Assembly (NCBI RefSeq): GCF_009377185.1
Contig: NZ_VJZC01000001.1
Location: forward strand, 1-64,000
Length of the DNA stretch: 64,000 nt
Source: Streptomyces spongiae
GTDB lineage: Bacteria; Actinomycetota; Actinomycetes; Streptomycetales; Streptomycetaceae
Direction of reading: 5' to 3'
A program made the translations under genes and the position numbers. This document shows, piece after piece, positions 61,613-64,000 of this stretch. The notes beneath the pieces are model-generated. The model had not been told where the DNA came from, searched no databases, and worked only from the letters and a program-made list of their open reading frames with translations. Positions within the stretch are counted from its first letter, which is position 1, and each line of letters opens with the position of its first letter.

Positions 61613-62146
61613 GTGAATGCCAGCGATTTTCCACCTCCGACGTCGCCACAGACCCCTGAACACGTTCCCGGCGAACTCTTCCGCCGCGTCATGGGTTCGG
61701 TGTGCACGCCGGTTTCCGTAGTGACCACCTTCAGCCACGGCCGGCCTCACGGCACCACGGTCAGCGCCTTCTCGGCACTGTCCCTGGAACCGCCGATGGT
61801 CCTGGTCGCCCTGGACCGCAACTCCACGCTGCTGTCGCTGCTGCAGCAGAAGCGACGGTTCGGCCTGAACGTACTGGGCGCCCGTCAGGGAGAGCTGGCG
61901 ATGAGGTTCGCCGACAAGGGAGCCGACAAGTTCGAGGGCGTGCCCTGGCAGGTCGACACCGGGCTGCCTCGCCTGCCGGGCGTCACCGGCTGGCTCGCCT
62001 GTGAGGTGACACGGTTCGTCGATGGCGGTGACCACCTCGTGGTGATGGGGAGGGTGATCGCGGCCTCCTGCCGGGACGGAGCGCCGCTCACCTACCACCG
62101 GCGCGGGTTCGGCACCCACGCCGTGCTGGAAGAGAAGTCGGCATGA
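61613..62146 (+). CDS. flavin reductase (HpaC-like FMN-binding split barrel)
   Basis: 177 residues from GTG 61613, chosen for AAGGCGG eight bases upstream; ATG 61526 is in frame but has no ribosome site. Motifs: PVSVVTTFSHGRPHGTTVSA, FSALSLEPPMVLVALDRNST, FGLNVLGARQGELAMRFADK. The family reduces FMN/FAD for two-component monooxygenases. It overlaps an LLM gene by four bases (ATGA), so that LLM protein is the probable partner. Confidence 0.92.
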   Translation: MNASDFPPPTSPQTPEHVPGELFRRVMGSVCTPVSVVTTFSHGRPHGTTVSAFSALSLEPPMVLVALDRNSTLLSLLQQKRRFGLNVLGARQGELAMRFADKGADKFEGVPWQVDTGLPRLPGVTGWLACEVTRFVDGGDHLVVMGRVIAASCRDGAPLTYHRRGFGTHAVLEEKSA

Positions 62147-63024
62147 CCATCCGCCTCGGGTGTGACCTGCCGTACTTCGAGGATCCGTCGGCGATCCGCG
62201 ACTTCGCCCAGGCGGCGGAGGAGCTGGGCTACGACACCCTCAGCTTCTCCGAGCACGTGGCGGTCACGACCGACAGTCCCTTTCCGCCGGGCTTCGCCTT
62301 TGACGACCCGTGGCACGAGAGCATGACACTCGCCGCCTACCTGGCGGGCGTCACGAGCCGCATCGAGATCACCACCTCGATGCTGTTGTTGCCCCTGCGG
62401 CCCACGGTCCTCGCCGCCAAACAGGCCGCCGAGGTCGACCTGCTGTCGGGTGGACGGCTGCGTCTGGCTGTGTCGCTCGGCTGGAACGACCGTGAGGTCG
62501 CTCTCCTCGGCCAGGATCCCCGCCGCCGCGGCGCACGCCTGGAAGAGCAGATCGAGGTCATGCGTCTGCTGTGGAGTGAGCCCAGTGTGAACTACTCGGG
62601 CACCTTCCACGACCTCGACGGTGCGGGCATCCGCCCCCGGCCCACACGCCGCATCCCCGTCTGGATGGGCGCCGGCAGCATGGCCAGTGGCGGAGTCCCC
62701 ACCGAAGGAGCCCTGCGCCGCATCGCGCGATTCGCCGACGGCTACAAGATGTTCGCCCCGCTCGGCCTCGACCCCGCCAAAGCCCACGACGTCGTTGCCC
62801 GTCTTCGGACCCACGTGCGCGACGCAGGCCGGCCCGCGGACGCCGTCGGACTCGAGGCCCGCCTGCTCACCCAGGCCGTTCCCGGGCAACAGTGGCGTAC
62901 CGTCATGGAGGAATGGGCCGAAGCCGGCGCCACCTGCCTCGGGCTCGGCAACCGCATCGTCGGCGGCACCCCGGACGAGCAGATCGCCGTCCTCACCGAC
63001 GTCATGCGGGCCCTCCGCGGCTGA
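62143..63024 (+). CDS. LLM-class oxidoreductase (F420- or FMN-dependent)
   Basis: 293 residues, ATG in an ATGA overlap. DTLSFSEHVAVTTDSPFPPG, LSGGRLRLAVSLGWNDREVA, RRGARLEEQIEVMRLLWSEP and IPVWMGAGSMASGG follow the shorter LLM subfamily that includes many F420-dependent enzymes. Next to a flavin reductase, FMN use is more likely. Third gene of the TfdB-like unit. Confidence 0.88.
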   Translation: MTIRLGCDLPYFEDPSAIRDFAQAAEELGYDTLSFSEHVAVTTDSPFPPGFAFDDPWHESMTLAAYLAGVTSRIEITTSMLLLPLRPTVLAAKQAAEVDLLSGGRLRLAVSLGWNDREVALLGQDPRRRGARLEEQIEVMRLLWSEPSVNYSGTFHDLDGAGIRPRPTRRIPVWMGAGSMASGGVPTEGALRRIARFADGYKMFAPLGLDPAKAHDVVARLRTHVRDAGRPADAVGLEARLLTQAVPGQQWRTVMEEWAEAGATCLGLGNRIVGGTPDEQIAVLTDVMRALRG

Positions 63025-63046
63025 CCTGCATGACGTCGGTCCCCTG

Positions 63047-63061
63047 ACCTCCGGTGGAGGT
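63047..63061. terminator. short hairpin between convergent genes
   Basis: 6-bp stem ACCTCC-ggt-GGAGGT between the LLM stop and the end of the small membrane protein gene. Weak. Confidence 0.3.
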
Positions 63062-63068
63062 GATCGCC

Positions 63069-63344
63069 CTACCGGTCGGCCGAGTTGGCCTCCGCCGCGG
63101 AGGACGCTTTTTTGCGCTGATGCACCAGGAGTCCGATGAACCCGGCTGCGAAACCGCTGATGAGGCCGCTCACGGCGTGATTCACGGCGTTGGCCGCCGC
63201 GCCGTCCGGCACGCCGACGAACGCGTAGTTGACGAGGGCGCTCAACACCGCCCCGATAAGTCCGCCGAGGAGGCCGGAGGTCAGCGAGACGCGCACGGCG
63301 GACGGTGGTTCGGTGCTGGGCACTGGTGTACTTGGCGTGGTCAT
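63069..63344 (-). CDS. small membrane protein, unrecognised
   Basis: 91 residues from ATG 63344. Two hydrophobic segments, at about 22-45 (LTSGLLGGLIGAVLSALVNY) and 58-76 (VSGLISGFAAGFIGLLV), joined by a short loop, then a basic tail. Glycine-rich TM faces suggest helix packing. No family known to me. It lies 62 bases after the SDR stop on the same strand. Confidence 0.7.
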   Translation of the reverse strand: MTTPSTPVPSTEPPSAVRVSLTSGLLGGLIGAVLSALVNYAFVGVPDGAAANAVNHAVSGLISGFAAGFIGLLVHQRKKASSAAEANSADR

Positions 63345-63406
63345 GGTCTACAGCCCTTTCCGGTACGGAAGCGATGAGATCGAGCTGGAGCCCTGTAGGA
63401 GCTTGC

Positions 63407-64000
63407 TCACAGGAAGAGGTCTGTTTCGAGGCTCTCCTCGGCGGCACCGTCGTGCAGGTAGCACGACAGGTCGAAGACGCCGGCCGAACGCAGCACCTCC
63501 TCGTCGACGTAGCACTGTCCATTGCTCTCGGATGCGGGGAGAGCGAGAATCGCCGCGGCCGCGTCGGCCATGATCTCCGGTCGGCGGGACGCCCGCATTC
63601 CGTCCTCGCCGCCGACGACGTTCCGCACGGCGGCGGTCGCCACCAGGGTCCGCGGCCACAGACAGCCGGCCGCGATGCCCTGCTCCCGATACTGCTCGGC
63701 CACACCGAGCGTCAGCATGGTCATCGCGTACTTGCTGACGGTGTACGGCGCATGCCGGGCCAGCCAGCGGCGGTTGAGGTTGAGCGGTGGCGAGAGGGTG
63801 AGAACTCGCGGTGCCGACGACTTGAGGAGGTAGGGCAGGGCGGCTGATGTGAGGGCGAAGGTGCCGCGTGCGTTGATGTCCTGCATCAGGTCGTAGCGCT
63901 TGAGCGGCAGCTCTCCGACACCGCTGAGGGCGATCGCCGAGGCGTTGTTGACGACGGTGTCTATCCCGCCGAAGCGGGCGGCAGTTCTCGCCACGGCGTC
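63407..64000 (-). CDS. short-chain dehydrogenase/reductase (5' end beyond window)
   Basis: About 198 residues visible; the frame is open at the right edge, so the N-terminal dinucleotide motif lies outside. GIDTVVNNASAI (NNAG-like), and the catalytic Tyr and Lys of YTVSKYAM in RHAPYTVSKYAMTMLTLGVA. The Ser expected before them sits in a LSPPL stretch, as in the HSDL2-like SDR subgroup. C-terminal end LSCYLHDGAAEESLETDLFL is complete. An NAD(P)-dependent oxidoreductase, substrate unknown. Confidence 0.88.
   Translation of the reverse strand, partial: DAVARTAARFGGIDTVVNNASAIALSGVGELPLKRYDLMQDINARGTFALTSAALPYLLKSSAPRVLTLSPPLNLNRRWLARHAPYTVSKYAMTMLTLGVAEQYREQGIAAGCLWPRTLVATAAVRNVVGGEDGMRASRRPEIMADAAAAILALPASESNGQCYVDEEVLRSAGVFDLSCYLHDGAAEESLETDLFL

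Overview
The window is high-GC actinobacterial DNA, most likely from a Streptomyces or a close relative. The signs are strong G/C bias at third codon positions, frequent GTG and TTG starts, TAGGAT-type -10 boxes with leaderless regulator genes, twin-domain lipoproteins and permeases, and a crowd of TetR/GntR/IclR/PaaX regulators beside catabolic operons. No rRNA, tRNA, CRISPR array, insertion sequence or phage gene was seen. It looks like an accessory catabolic region, probably chromosomal (location is inference).

Layout. (1) 1-4.8 kb: the 5' part of a helix-turn-helix/STAND NTPase/WD40 protein (minus strand, cut by the left edge), then a secreted NPP1/Nep1-like protein with a strong terminator. 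(2) 4.9-6.1 kb: a gene graveyard with pieces of a TPR protein, an extradiol ring-cleavage dioxygenase and a fumarylacetoacetate-hydrolase-family enzyme, each broken by frameshifts and deletions. (3) 6.2-27.2 kb: the most interesting part, an apparent regulon for uptake and breakdown of glycosides. It holds a flavin-dependent oxidoreductase, a GH3 beta-glucosidase and an MFS pump; an ABC sugar importer followed by a GMC-type FAD sugar oxidase, a Gfo/Idh/MocA dehydrogenase and a TIM-barrel isomerase; three more TIM-barrel isomerases on the opposite strand; an FMN reductase; a TetR regulator; a GPH-type sugar symporter; and finally a pair that matches the alpha (TIM barrel) and beta (DUF6379) subunits of C-glycoside deglycosidase. 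An AT-rich palindrome, ATCAGAATC-NN-GATTCTGAT and variants, lies ahead of every transcription unit in this stretch and nowhere else that I saw. My reading is a C-glycoside (possibly plant flavonoid C-glycoside) catabolic locus that works through 3-oxo-sugar intermediates, under one TetR repressor.

(4) 27.4-29.1 kb: a secreted type-B carboxylesterase. (5) 29.2-42.0 kb: a nine-gene minus-strand operon (two peptide-type ABC permeases, a fused double ATPase, a peptide-binding lipoprotein, a class V PLP enzyme, a Rid protein, an amidohydrolase, an M20 hydrolase and an M61 peptidase) with a divergent YheO-PAS/HTH (DauR-like) regulator. It suggests uptake and breakdown of a modified peptide or N-acyl/D-amino acid compound. 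(6) 42.0-46 kb: a TetR gene and an MFS exporter, then a glycine-rich DUF1269-like protein divergent from another TetR gene. (7) 46.1-55.1 kb: an aromatic ring-cleavage operon (flavoprotein hydroxylase, C-C-bond type alpha/beta hydrolase, hydroxyquinol 1,2-dioxygenase, maleylacetate reductase) with a divergent TetR gene, then PaaX-like, acyl-CoA dehydrogenase and GntR genes. (8) 55.1-64 kb: a 90-residue unknown protein and a DUF3500 protein behind a strong promoter/operator, then an IclR gene, an alpha/beta hydrolase, two LLM flavoproteins, a TfdB-like phenol hydroxylase, a flavin reductase, a small membrane protein and an SDR cut by the right edge.

Taken together, the glycoside regulon would release a phenolic aglycone, and the hydroxylase/hydrolase/ring-cleavage genes downstream could feed such phenols to maleylacetate and 3-oxoadipate. 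That link between the modules is inference; each module's family assignments rest on motifs read directly.
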